Of a stretch of DNA of 64,000 nucleotides, positions 25,381 to 34,189 are shown piece by piece. A program made the position numbers and the translations under genes. Source of the stretch: Mesorhizobium caraganae (GTDB lineage Bacteria > Pseudomonadota > Alphaproteobacteria > Rhizobiales > Rhizobiaceae); assembly GCF_016836705.1 (NCBI RefSeq), contig NZ_JAFCGY010000021.1:33248-97247 (forward strand), given 5' to 3'. The notes beneath the pieces were generated by a model. The model saw only the letters and a program-made list of their open reading frames with translations, had not been told where the DNA came from and searched no databases. The number at the start of each line of letters is the position of its first letter. Within the stretch, counting starts at the first letter, position 1.

Positions 25381-28233
25381 CTACATCTCCTGCCGCGCAT
25401 TGGTCGGGTCGAAGAAGGCATGGCCGACAACCGGCACCTCGACCAGCGCGCCATCGCGGCACTTCACCATCACCGGGCTTCCTTCTTTGGAGTCGTCGAC
25501 ATGGACATAGGCCAAAGCGATGGAACAGCCGAGCGTCGGCGAAAAGCCGATCGAGGTGATCTGGCCGACGGGATCGTTGCCGCGCAGCACCAGGCAGCTC
25601 TCGCCGGGTATGTCTTTGGCGCCGGCGGGAAATTGCAAACCAACCAGCTTGCGCGCCTGGCCAAGCCTGGCGCGCATTTCGATGGAACGCTTGCCGACGA
25701 AGAACGGCTTCTTCTTCGACACCGCCCAGCCGAAGCCGAGCTCGTCCGGCGTGGTGATCGCATCCGTATCCTGGCCGATCAGGATATGGCCTTTCTCCAG
25801 GCGCAGAATACGCGACGCTTCCAGCCCGTAAGGCATGAGGCCATGCGGCTTGCCGGCCGCCATCACCGCGTCCCACAGCGCCGGCGCGAGGCTGGATGGG
25901 CAATGCAATTCGAAGCTGAGTTCGCCGGTGAAGCCGATCCGCATGACGCGCACCGGCACGCCGGCGACGACGCCTTCGCGGCCGCTGAGATAGGGGAAGG
26001 CCTCGCGGCTGAAATCGATATCGCCTGACAAGGCTTCAAGCACCGAGCGTGCCTTCGGGCCGGTGACGTTGAGGCCGCAAAAGGCGCCAGTGAGATTGAG
26101 GACATCGACCTTGAGCCGCCACTGCGCATTCCAGAACAGCATGTCGGCATAGACGCGCGCGACGCCGCCTGTCGTGGCCGTGACATAGAAGCGGTCGTCG
26201 GCCAGGCGGTAGGCAACGCCGTCATCGACCACCGAGCCCATCTCGTTGAGCATCAGGCAATAGCGCACGCGCCCGACCGGCTGGTTGGCATGCGCCATGG
26301 TGTAGAGCCGGTCGAGGAATTCGCCGGCATCCGGCCCGCGCAGCTCCAGCTTGCCGAGCGTCGAGACGTCGAGCAGGCCGACGCCTTCGCGCACCGCCAT
26401 GATCTCGTCGCGGATAGCCTTTTGCGTGTCGCCGGTATCGCCATAAAAGTACGGGCGCCACCAGGCGCCGACCGGCTTCATCGCGGCGTTGAGTGCCAGA
26501 TGCCTGGCGTGCAGTGCGGTGCGCCGTTCCAGCACCTCGTGATGGCCGGCAAGCACGCCGAGCGTCTCCGGGCCGACCGGTGGGCGCGCCGTCGTGATGC
26601 CGACTTCGGCCACCGTCCGGTCGGTCGCTTCGGCGACGATCCGCGCCGTCGCCAGCGCCGAATGGCGGCCCTGGCTCGGCCCCATGCCAACCGTGGTGAA
26701 GCGCTTGACCAGCTCGATCTCGCGATAGCCATCCTTGATGGCGTTGTGCAGGTCCTTGACCTGTAGATCCTCGTCGAAATCGACGAAGTCGCGGCCTCTC
26801 GCATTGGCCAGGATTGGCTGCACATGGACCGGGCAGGATGGCTTTACTTTGTCGAGGACTGTATCTCGCGCAACCGCATGGCCAAGCCGCTGCAGTGACA
26901 TTGCAGCCGCACGACGGCCGCCGGCAACAGCGCCTTCGAGGCCATGGTCTCCGGCGACCGAGCCGGCAAGCCGCACCGACCCTTGCGCCAGCGTGAGCGT
27001 CATCGATCCGGTGACGTCTTCGTACCCGACCTTGGCTCCCGCCTGGCAAGACAGTTGCCATGCCGGCACCTCGCCAACGGCGATCGTCAGCAGGTCGCAT
27101 TCTACCCATCGTCCGCCGATGCGAACCCGGGCCAGGTGTCCGCCGCGACCTTCCGCAGCTTCAACCGTCACCGCCTTCTGGATCGCCACGCCCCTGCCGT
27201 GCAGTTCGGCTTCGAGCGGACCCGGCACGCCGCCGGATCGTGGATCGGCGACCAGCATGACCGAGACGCCGGCCTCGACCAGATCGAGCGCGACGGCATA
27301 ACCCTCATCATTGCCGGTCAGCACCACGGCCTTTTGCCCGGGGCGCACACCATAGTGGCGGATCAGCCGCTGTACGGCGCTGCCGAGCATGATCCCCGGC
27401 AGATCATTGTTGCGAAAGATTGCAGGCTGCCCGATCGCGCCGGTGGCAAGGATGACTTCGCGTGCCCGTGTGCGATAGAGCCGGTCGCCCTGGATCAGCG
27501 GCAGCCAATTGTCCTCGTACCAGCCATTGCAGAGCGTGCCGGTCATTGTCAGCAGATTGGGCAGCGCCTCGCTACGCGCCGTCAGGTCCGCAAGCATTGC
27601 CGGGTCGTAGCGGCCGTAAGTCAGCGATCCGCCGATCTCCGGATTCTCGTCGCAGAGCACGACATCGGCACCCGATTCGGCGGCAGCGATCGCCGCGTTC
27701 AGGCCGGCCGGACCGGCGCCGACCACCAGCACGTCGCAATGAAGATGCGACTTGTCGAAATGCCGTTGCGCGGCCTTGGTGTCGACGATGCCGAGCCCCG
27801 CCTTGCGGCGGATGATCGGCTCCCAGAATTTCAGCCAGCTGTCGCGGCGCGGTCCCATGAAGGTGCGGTAGTAGAAACCGACCGGCAGGAAGCGCCCAAA
27901 TCTGTCGATGATGGCGTCGCGGTCATGCGCCAGCGAGCCGTTGACGTTCTGCGCGCGGACCTGCAGGTCTTCGCTGACCGGCGTGCGGTCAGCTGCGACG
28001 TTGGGCTCCGAAGGCAGCTGCACCAGCGTGTTCGCCTCGGCCCCGTTCATGCTGAAGACGCCGCGCGGGCGGTGGTATTTGAACGAGCGCGACAGCATCC
28101 ACTGCCCCGATGCGGCGAGCGCGCTGGCGATGCAGTCGCCGGCATAGGCATCGAAACTTTTGCCTTCGAAGCTGAAGCGCAGCGGGCGTGTCCGGTCGAT
28201 GCGGGTACCGAAAGGGGCGGGCAGGCGGTTCAT
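25381..28233 (-). CDS. soxA: Sarcosine oxidase alpha subunit
   Basis: 950 residues, normal for SoxA. Domains in order: an N-terminal ferredoxin-like segment with FKYHRPRGVFSMNG, an NAD-binding Rossmann domain with GAGPAGLNAAIAA near residue 170 and CDENP after it, a linker region, and a C-terminal aminomethyltransferase (GcvT-like) domain from about residue 570 that binds tetrahydrofolate, with LDVSTLGKLELRGPDA and GFTGELSFELHC. It oxidatively demethylates sarcosine-type substrates with the beta subunit. It starts inside the soxD stop codon (ATGA). The frame stays open for 35 more codons upstream, but those overlap soxD. Confidence 0.93.
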   Translation of the reverse strand: MNRLPAPFGTRIDRTRPLRFSFEGKSFDAYAGDCIASALAASGQWMLSRSFKYHRPRGVFSMNGAEANTLVQLPSEPNVAADRTPVSEDLQVRAQNVNGSLAHDRDAIIDRFGRFLPVGFYYRTFMGPRRDSWLKFWEPIIRRKAGLGIVDTKAAQRHFDKSHLHCDVLVVGAGPAGLNAAIAAAESGADVVLCDENPEIGGSLTYGRYDPAMLADLTARSEALPNLLTMTGTLCNGWYEDNWLPLIQGDRLYRTRAREVILATGAIGQPAIFRNNDLPGIMLGSAVQRLIRHYGVRPGQKAVVLTGNDEGYAVALDLVEAGVSVMLVADPRSGGVPGPLEAELHGRGVAIQKAVTVEAAEGRGGHLARVRIGGRWVECDLLTIAVGEVPAWQLSCQAGAKVGYEDVTGSMTLTLAQGSVRLAGSVAGDHGLEGAVAGGRRAAAMSLQRLGHAVARDTVLDKVKPSCPVHVQPILANARGRDFVDFDEDLQVKDLHNAIKDGYREIELVKRFTTVGMGPSQGRHSALATARIVAEATDRTVAEVGITTARPPVGPETLGVLAGHHEVLERRTALHARHLALNAAMKPVGAWWRPYFYGDTGDTQKAIRDEIMAVREGVGLLDVSTLGKLELRGPDAGEFLDRLYTMAHANQPVGRVRYCLMLNEMGSVVDDGVAYRLADDRFYVTATTGGVARVYADMLFWNAQWRLKVDVLNLTGAFCGLNVTGPKARSVLEALSGDIDFSREAFPYLSGREGVVAGVPVRVMRIGFTGELSFELHCPSSLAPALWDAVMAAGKPHGLMPYGLEASRILRLEKGHILIGQDTDAITTPDELGFGWAVSKKKPFFVGKRSIEMRARLGQARKLVGLQFPAGAKDIPGESCLVLRGNDPVGQITSIGFSPTLGCSIALAYVHVDDSKEGSPVMVKCRDGALVEVPVVGHAFFDPTNARQEM

Positions 28234-28496
28234 GACTGGCCGCTGCGCTGCGAGGCATCGAAGGTGCGGATGATCTCGTTGCTGACCAGATCGCGCTCGG
28301 CGAGGAAAAAGTAATTGCTCGGCACATGCCGCCACCACTCGACCACGACGCCTTTGCGGTTCTCGGCGCGGAACAGGTGTCGCGACCAGTCCGCGTCGGC
28401 GGTCTGTTCAGGATCCAACTCGTCGCGCACCGGCCCAAAAGACTGGAACTCGTCGATGTTGCGCGGGCCGTTCATCGGGCAGGTCATGATCTTCAT
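28230..28496 (-). CDS. soxD: Sarcosine oxidase delta subunit, divergent (zinc ligands lost)
   Basis: 88 residues between soxB and soxA. It keeps the SoxD frame: an N-terminal C-P pair followed by GPRNIDEF, and EWWRH followed by an aromatic RD region. Canonical SoxD binds zinc with CPYCG and HxxGC. Here the first motif reads CPMNG and the second HVPSN, so two of four ligands are missing. A zinc-free structural subunit is likely. There is no clear ribosome site before ATG 28496; translation may depend on soxB. Confidence 0.84.
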   Translation of the reverse strand: MKIMTCPMNGPRNIDEFQSFGPVRDELDPEQTADADWSRHLFRAENRKGVVVEWWRHVPSNYFFLAERDLVSNEIIRTFDASQRSGQS

Positions 28497-28515
28497 CGTC
28501 AGTGTTGTTTTATGT

Positions 28516-29757
28516 TCAATGACTGGCCGCCGTCGCGCCCATTTCGTTGAGCAGCTGGAAGGTCTCGAAGCGCTCCAGCGCGAACGGTTTCAGGATATCG
28601 GGAACGCGGCCGCTGGCGATGGTCTCGGCCATGCGTTTGCCGGCAACCGGCGTTGCCTTGAAGCCCCATGTGCCCCAGCCGCAATCGAGCCACAGATTGT
28701 CGAGCGGGCTGGCGCCCATGATCGGGCTGTTGTCCGGCGTCATGTCGGTAATCCCGGCCCATTGCCTGAGCAGCCTGACACCTTGCAGAAACGGAAACAG
28801 ATGCACCGCGCCTTCGGCCAGATGCTCCTTCATGTCGAGCGTCGAGCGTGTCGAATAGAGCTGGTAGGGATCGGAGCCGCCGCCGATCACCACCTCGCCG
28901 CGCGACGACTGCACGAGATAGGTGTGCAGCGAGACGGAGGAGACCAGCGTGTTGAGCCACGGCTTCAGCGGCTGCGTCACCATCGCCTGCAGCGGATAGC
29001 AGCGGATCGGCAGTTCGACGCCGGCCATCAGCGCGACGTCGTAGTTCATGCCGCCGGTCGCGATCAGCACCTGGCCGCAGGCGATGCGGCCGCGGTTGGT
29101 CTTCACCGCCTGGACCCGGTCGCCGGCGATTTCAAAACCTTGCACCTCGGTGCGCTGGTGGATCTCGACACCGCGCCGCGACGCCTGCGCGGCATAGCCC
29201 CAGGCCACCGCGTCATGCCGCGCGGTGCCGCCATCGGCATGCCAGAGCCCGCCGAGGATTTCGAGCGCGCCGCCATAGTCCATGTTGAGCGACGGCACCA
29301 GTTCCTGGACCGCCTTCTGGTCGACCACTTCGGTACGGGTGCCCAGATGCTTGCCCATTTCGGCGCGTGCATGGAAGCTGCGTAGCGTCGCTTCCGAATG
29401 CGCAAGCGTCAGCTGGCCGCGCTGCGAGAACATGACGTTGAAATCGAGCTCCTGCGACAGCGTCTCGAACAGCGCCACGCCTTCCTTGTAGAAGGCGATG
29501 CCTTGCGGCGTGATGTAGTTGGAGCGGATCGTCGTGGTGTTGCGCGCCGTGTTGCCGCCGGCGAGGTAGCCTTTTTCGAGCACCGCCACGCTGGTGATGC
29601 CGTGGTACTTCGCCAGATGATGCGCGCAGGACAGGCCATGGCCGCCGCCGCCGATAATGACGACATCGTAGGATGGCTTGAGCGCCGGCGTGGCGGGGAT
29701 GTCCTCGCTGACCGGATAGTCCCGGCTGAGACCGTATTTCAGCAGCCCGAGCGGCAT
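28516..29757 (-). CDS. soxB: Sarcosine oxidase beta subunit
   Basis: 413 residues. GGGGHGLSCAHHLA near residue 36 binds FAD, LEKGYLAGGNTARNTT follows as in SoxB, and GGTARHDAVAWGYA near 177 contains the histidine that in characterised enzymes carries covalent FMN. DCGWGTWGFKATP closes the substrate domain. This subunit oxidises the N-methyl amino acid. Substrate need not be sarcosine: family members act on other N-methyl or cyclic amino acids. It begins six bases after the MmgE/PrpD-like stop. Confidence 0.93.
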   Translation of the reverse strand: MPLGLLKYGLSRDYPVSEDIPATPALKPSYDVVIIGGGGHGLSCAHHLAKYHGITSVAVLEKGYLAGGNTARNTTTIRSNYITPQGIAFYKEGVALFETLSQELDFNVMFSQRGQLTLAHSEATLRSFHARAEMGKHLGTRTEVVDQKAVQELVPSLNMDYGGALEILGGLWHADGGTARHDAVAWGYAAQASRRGVEIHQRTEVQGFEIAGDRVQAVKTNRGRIACGQVLIATGGMNYDVALMAGVELPIRCYPLQAMVTQPLKPWLNTLVSSVSLHTYLVQSSRGEVVIGGGSDPYQLYSTRSTLDMKEHLAEGAVHLFPFLQGVRLLRQWAGITDMTPDNSPIMGASPLDNLWLDCGWGTWGFKATPVAGKRMAETIASGRVPDILKPFALERFETFQLLNEMGATAASH

Positions 29758-29763
29758 GTCAGT

Positions 29764-31206
29764 CTACCACGCCGGCCGCTGGAGGGCTTTGCTGATCACA
29801 GGAGGATCGTAGAGCAGGGCGGAGAGCTCGGAGAAGCGGCTGTCGGGATCGGTCAGCGAGAGGATAGCGTCGCGGATCGCCATGGCGCGGCCCCGTCCGA
29901 GCACGGGTGTCGCAAACTCCAGATACTTGGCCTCGATCTCCCCTGATGTCAGCGGCGCCTCCGGTCCGCCGCGCGCGTGGACGTCGCCTGAGGTCAGCAC
30001 CCGTCCATCGGTCGTGGTGATGGCGACATCGGCCCAGCGGCCTGCGGGGAAGCGGGCGCTGTGGCGCTCCTGCTCCGACACGCTGATGCGGTTCAGCATC
30101 TCGGCGACAGCTGCATCTTCGAGGCCGGCGCCGGAAATATGCTCCAGCCCGATGCGGCCATGCAGGATGAAGTTCGCAACCGCAAAGCGCAGGCTGTACT
30201 GCGCCTTCGACGTCGTGTCCGGCATGCCATCGAACAGCGTCGCGGCATAATGGAAACTGTTGACTTGGACATGGTCGATGTCGGCTGGCGCGAGATGATG
30301 CGAAAGCACCAGCCCGCGCGTCGCGTCGATGGCCGCATGCGCCCAGCGGCAGATCGGGTAGGGCTTCACATATTGCTGCACTGTCTGCCAGAAGCTGCCG
30401 AGATCCTGCCAATGCGTTGCGACTTCAGGTGCCTCGACGGTGATCGCCGGCGCGCCGGTGAAGCCGCGTTCGGCGAGCACAGCCGCCGACAGGCCCGTCA
30501 GCGCGCCCATGCCCGAGCCGTCATGCAGCATCGTCGGCGTGGCGATCTCGCGCATCATCTGGCTGCGCGGACCGTGATACTCGGCAATGCCGAGCGCCTC
30601 GCGCAACTGCTCGTCATTCAGCTTGCGCAGGCGCGCCGCCACGGCGGCGACGCCGAGCGCATTCCAGGCGCCCGATGTATGGTAGTCCGACACGGTCGCA
30701 TGCAGCGCGATGCCGGCGCGGCCGGCGACTTCGTAGCCGACGACCAGGGCTGCGAGCGCGTCAGGGCCGCTAAGCTGCGGAAGCTGTTCGGCCAGTGCCG
30801 CCAATGCCGGCACCACCACCACGCCGATATGGCCCTTGGTCGGGCTGTAGCCGTCATGGCCATCGAGATTGTCGATCTGCGTCGCGCAGGCATAGGCGGC
30901 ACCCGCCAGGGAGGCGCGACGGCCGTCGAAAAGCGTGCGGGCGGAATGTTTCGGATCGCTCGAATTGTAGAGGAGGGTCGCGGTATCCCTGGCGATCCTG
31001 CCGGCCTCCATCGGCCCCGCGGCAATCGCTACTCCAATCGTGTCGAGCAAGAGGTAGCGGGCCTGTTCCAGCACCGCCTGAGGGAAAACCGATGCCGGCC
31101 GGCGTAAGACGAAGTCGGCCAGTCGCACGGCAGTCTCAGCGCTTGCGTCCGGCCCTTCACGGCGATGGGGCGACACAGCCACTTGCTCCACTCCCTCTGT
31201 CGTCAC
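29764..31206 (-). CDS. MmgE/PrpD family protein
   Basis: 480 residues, normal for the family of 2-methylcitrate dehydratase PrpD and cis-aconitate decarboxylase. Typical parts are the long helical N-terminal domain with LLDTIGVAIAAGP, a DGHDGYSPTKGHIG segment resembling the family's active-site loop, and KPYPICRWAH. Many members in catabolic operons have unknown substrates. The first codon is GTG at 31206; no ATG is available nearby. It heads the nine-gene minus-strand operon running to 19846 and is divergent from the LysR gene. Confidence 0.86.
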   Translation of the reverse strand: MTTEGVEQVAVSPHRREGPDASAETAVRLADFVLRRPASVFPQAVLEQARYLLLDTIGVAIAAGPMEAGRIARDTATLLYNSSDPKHSARTLFDGRRASLAGAAYACATQIDNLDGHDGYSPTKGHIGVVVVPALAALAEQLPQLSGPDALAALVVGYEVAGRAGIALHATVSDYHTSGAWNALGVAAVAARLRKLNDEQLREALGIAEYHGPRSQMMREIATPTMLHDGSGMGALTGLSAAVLAERGFTGAPAITVEAPEVATHWQDLGSFWQTVQQYVKPYPICRWAHAAIDATRGLVLSHHLAPADIDHVQVNSFHYAATLFDGMPDTTSKAQYSLRFAVANFILHGRIGLEHISGAGLEDAAVAEMLNRISVSEQERHSARFPAGRWADVAITTTDGRVLTSGDVHARGGPEAPLTSGEIEAKYLEFATPVLGRGRAMAIRDAILSLTDPDSRFSELSALLYDPPVISKALQRPAW

Positions 31207-31228
31207 GCCATCATTAATTTGGGTTCAT

Positions 31229-31240
31229 CGTGCATTCACG
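31229..31240. promoter_or_regulatory. Short inverted repeat in the divergent prpD-like/lysR region
   Basis: CGTG-CATT-CACG lies 23 bases before the GTG start of the MmgE/PrpD-like gene and 111 bases before the LysR start, in AT-rich surroundings (ATTAATTT and CAATTAG flank it). Divergent LysR layouts usually hold their operator here. The repeat is short, so this is a modest candidate. Confidence 0.35.
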
Positions 31241-31350
31241 CAATTAGTTCAGCGGCATTGGCCAAAAATATCTATGCCATGTCGCCTGCGTGCAATTGAA
31301 CGCCTGCGGCTCCATGGTCTACCTATTCTGGTACAGCCCAGGAGCCGGCG

Positions 31351-32238
31351 ATGAAGCCACCCCCGCCTTTGAACTATATCAGGTCGTTCGAGAGCTCGGC
31401 CCGGCATCTGAGTTTCACCATGGCCGCCAAGGAGCTCGGCTATACGCAGGCCGCGGTCAGCACGCATGTCCGCTCGCTCGAACATTATATCGGCCGGCAA
31501 TTGTTCATCCGCTATCCGCGCAGCCTCAAGCTGACCGAGATGGGCGAGGCGTTCCTGCCGACCCTGCGCCAGGCGCTCGACCAGATCGATCAGGCGACGG
31601 AAGCGATCGTCACCTCGTCGCGCAATCGCACCGTGGTCGTCTCCTGTCCGATGAGCCTGGCGGAAAACTGGCTGGCCGGCTGCATGGCCGCCTTCCGCAA
31701 GAAACATCCCGAAATCGAGATCGTGCTGCACGGCACGATCTGGGAGGATCTCAGCGAACAGATCGCCGACATCACGATTTCGACGCGCCGCTTCGATGAT
31801 CGCCCGCCCGCCGCCATTCCGCTCTGGAACGACGAACTGGTGCTGCTGTGCGCCCCTTCGCTGCTCGAAGGCGAACACGCCGTCAAAGCGCCGGGGGATA
31901 TCCTCAAGGTGGACCGGATCTTCGTCCACGGCCGCCAGGAATACTGGCAGGTCGTTGCCACCGCGCTTGGCGTCGACATGCAGGATTTCGACAAGGGCCT
32001 GTCGACGAATGCGTCCAACATCGCGCTCGAGCTTGCCGCCATGGGCGCCGGCCTCGTCGCTACGCAGCGCTCACTTGCCCATGCGTATCTGCGGCGCGGA
32101 CTGCTCGTCGAACCGTTTCCGGTCCGGCCGCCCAGCCCCTGGAATTACTACCTGACCGAGACCCATCTCTCCAAGGGCAACATCGCCCGCACGGTGCGCG
32201 AATGGATCATGGCGAGGGCGCAGGAAGACAGCGCCTGA
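31351..32238 (+). CDS. LysR family regulator (GcvA-like)
   Basis: 295 residues. The N-terminal winged helix spans about residues 8-65 (FESSARHLSFTMAAKELGYTQ, then AVSTHVRSLEHYIG), with FIRYPRSLKLTEMG after it, which is the GcvA-type pattern. The rest is the periplasmic-binding-like effector domain. ATG 31351 follows AGGAG. It is divergent from the sarcosine oxidase operon and followed by a binding-protein gene, so it probably controls both. Confidence 0.88.
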   Translation: MKPPPPLNYIRSFESSARHLSFTMAAKELGYTQAAVSTHVRSLEHYIGRQLFIRYPRSLKLTEMGEAFLPTLRQALDQIDQATEAIVTSSRNRTVVVSCPMSLAENWLAGCMAAFRKKHPEIEIVLHGTIWEDLSEQIADITISTRRFDDRPPAAIPLWNDELVLLCAPSLLEGEHAVKAPGDILKVDRIFVHGRQEYWQVVATALGVDMQDFDKGLSTNASNIALELAAMGAGLVATQRSLAHAYLRRGLLVEPFPVRPPSPWNYYLTETHLSKGNIARTVREWIMARAQEDSA

Positions 32239-32377
32239 GGGGTGGTCGCCGGCATCGGCATGACCGAACGCGAAAAAAATTGAGACGCCAATGGCATCGT
32301 TTTATTAGGTCTTGCGGGCCGGTTTTCAGCGGTTTGTGAGCTCTCGAGCCCTTCCGGGATTTTTGCATCGCCTCTAA

Positions 32378-32400
32378 CATTCCCTGCGTAATGGGGAATG
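32378..32400. promoter_or_regulatory. Inverted repeat upstream of the binding-protein gene
   Basis: CATTCCC, nine bases, GGGAATG: a perfect 7-bp dyad ending 33 bases before the ATG at 32434. Size and spacing fit a LysR-type operator. An intrinsic terminator for the LysR gene is less likely because no T run follows. Confidence 0.45.
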
Positions 32401-32433
32401 AACGGGCGGAAAGCCCAAACCGGAGAAGCAACA

Positions 32434-34071
32434 ATGGCACTATTCAGGAGCAACGGTGACCGCGTCCCGGCGGTCATCGAAAGCTACGCAGATGAAGTCA
32501 GAAGCGGCAGGATGGACCGCCGCGAATTCCTCGCCATGGCGAGCGCGATGGGCGCCTCGACGGCGTTCGCCTATGCAATGGCCGGCCTTCCCGCGCCGGC
32601 CGAAGCTGCAACGATGGAGCCCGGCAAGAAGGGCGGTATCCTGAAGATGCAGATGATCATCAAGGACATGAAGGATCCGCGCACATGGGACTGGTCGGAA
32701 ATGGCCAACGTGCTGCGCCAGTGCAACGACTACATGATCCGCTACACCCAGGACTTCACCTTCGAGGGCCATCTCATCGAGAGCTGGGAGGTCAGTGACG
32801 ACGCCACCGAATACACGCTGCATGTGCGCAAGGGCGTGAAGTGGTCGAACGGCGACGAGCTCAACGCCGACGACATCGTCTTCAACATCAAGCGCTGGTG
32901 CGACAAGGCGGCCGAGGGCAATTCGATGGCTGGCCGCATGGCCACGCTGATCGATCCTGCCACCAAGAAGGCGATCGCCGGCGCCATCACCAAGGTCGAC
33001 GACCACACGGTGAAGCTGAAATGCGGCCAGTCCGATGTCACCATCATTCCGGGCTTCGCCGACTATCCCGCCATCATCGTCCACCGCGACTTCGACAAGA
33101 ACGGCGCCGACATGACCAAGACGCCCGGCACCGGCCCATATGAACTCATCTCCTACAAGGTCGGCGACTCGGCCTCGGTTCGGCGCCGCAAGGACTTCAC
33201 CTGGTTTGGCGGTGAAACCTATCTCGACGGCGTCGACTGGACCGACTACGGCACAGACGCTTCCAACCCCGCCATCGCCAGCGCCTTCGAGGCCGGCGAG
33301 ATCGACTGCAACTACCAGACCGTCGGCGGCACGGTGGACCTCTATGACGGCATGGGCCTGAAGAAGGAATCCGTCGTCACCGCCGGAACCATCGTGCTGC
33401 GCACCAATGTCACCAACAAGCCCTATGACGACAAACGGGTGCGCAACGCCATCCAGTTGCTGAAGCTCGGCTATAGCGGTCTCGGCCAGGTCGCCGAAAA
33501 CCACCACGTCTGCCCGATCCATCCCGAATATTACGAACTGCCGAAAGTGCCGCGCGACCTTGCCAAGGCCAAGGCGCTGATGACCGAGGCCGGCCAGATG
33601 GATCATGAGTTCGAGCTTATCTCTTACGATTCGGACTATGTGAAGGACCCCGCCGACGTCGTTGCCGCGCAGATGCGAGAGGCCGGTTTCAAGGTGAAGC
33701 GGACGATCATCCCGGGCACTTCGTCCTGGAACGACTGGACGAAATATCCATGGTCGACCACCGAATGGGGCATGCGTCCGCTGGGTGTACAGGTGCTGGC
33801 GCTAGCTTACCGCAGCGGCGAAGCGTGGAACGAGTCGGCCTATGCCAATCCCGAGTTCGACAAGAAGCTCAATGCAGCACTCGCCATTCCCGATACGGCC
33901 AAGCGCAAGGAACTGATGAAGGATGTCGAGTTCATCCTGCAGGATTCCGGCGTTCTGGTTCAGTCATTCTGGCGCTCGCTCTACCGCCATCACGCCACCT
34001 ATGTGAAAAACCTCAAAATGCATCAGACATTCGAGCTGCAACTGGAGAAGGTCTGGCTCGACAAGGCCTGA
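32434..34071 (+). CDS. Tat-exported family 5 solute-binding protein
   Basis: 545 residues of the SBP_bac_5 (DppA/OppA-like) family. The N-terminus has a Tat signal, MDRREFLAMASAMGAS near residue 27, ending near PAEAATM. Family blocks are YTLHVRKGVKWSNGDELNADDIVFNIKRW-like (in two pieces), TGPYELISYKVGD and VRNAIQLLKLGY. Such proteins feed peptides, amines or opines to an ABC permease, but no permease or ATPase gene follows. Tat export suggests folding before secretion. ATG 32434 follows GGAGAAG. It is probably co-regulated with the sox operon. Confidence 0.9.
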   Translation: MALFRSNGDRVPAVIESYADEVRSGRMDRREFLAMASAMGASTAFAYAMAGLPAPAEAATMEPGKKGGILKMQMIIKDMKDPRTWDWSEMANVLRQCNDYMIRYTQDFTFEGHLIESWEVSDDATEYTLHVRKGVKWSNGDELNADDIVFNIKRWCDKAAEGNSMAGRMATLIDPATKKAIAGAITKVDDHTVKLKCGQSDVTIIPGFADYPAIIVHRDFDKNGADMTKTPGTGPYELISYKVGDSASVRRRKDFTWFGGETYLDGVDWTDYGTDASNPAIASAFEAGEIDCNYQTVGGTVDLYDGMGLKKESVVTAGTIVLRTNVTNKPYDDKRVRNAIQLLKLGYSGLGQVAENHHVCPIHPEYYELPKVPRDLAKAKALMTEAGQMDHEFELISYDSDYVKDPADVVAAQMREAGFKVKRTIIPGTSSWNDWTKYPWSTTEWGMRPLGVQVLALAYRSGEAWNESAYANPEFDKKLNAALAIPDTAKRKELMKDVEFILQDSGVLVQSFWRSLYRHHATYVKNLKMHQTFELQLEKVWLDKA

Positions 34072-34082
34072 ACTGTCAGCAT

Positions 34083-34109
34083 CCAGGGGGCGGCCTTATC
34101 GCCCCTTGG
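34083..34109 (+). terminator. Stem-loop between binding-protein and DMGDH-like genes
   Basis: Arms 34083-34092 and 34100-34109 pair over ten positions with one G-U wobble; the loop is seven bases. AGTTTCG follows, not a strong T run. It may be a leaky terminator or a 3' stabiliser that keeps the binding-protein mRNA abundant relative to the enzyme downstream. Confidence 0.5.
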
Positions 34110-34189
34110 AGTTTCGCCAAGGCGACGAGAGCGAATTCATTGATCTGGAACAAGACAAGTCGCCGAACACAAAGGGAAGAAATCTCGAT

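Noticed and set aside
24370..26028. 552-codon open frame antisense to dapA-like, soxG and soxA genes
   Set aside because: It crosses three well-supported genes and shows no recognisable domain.
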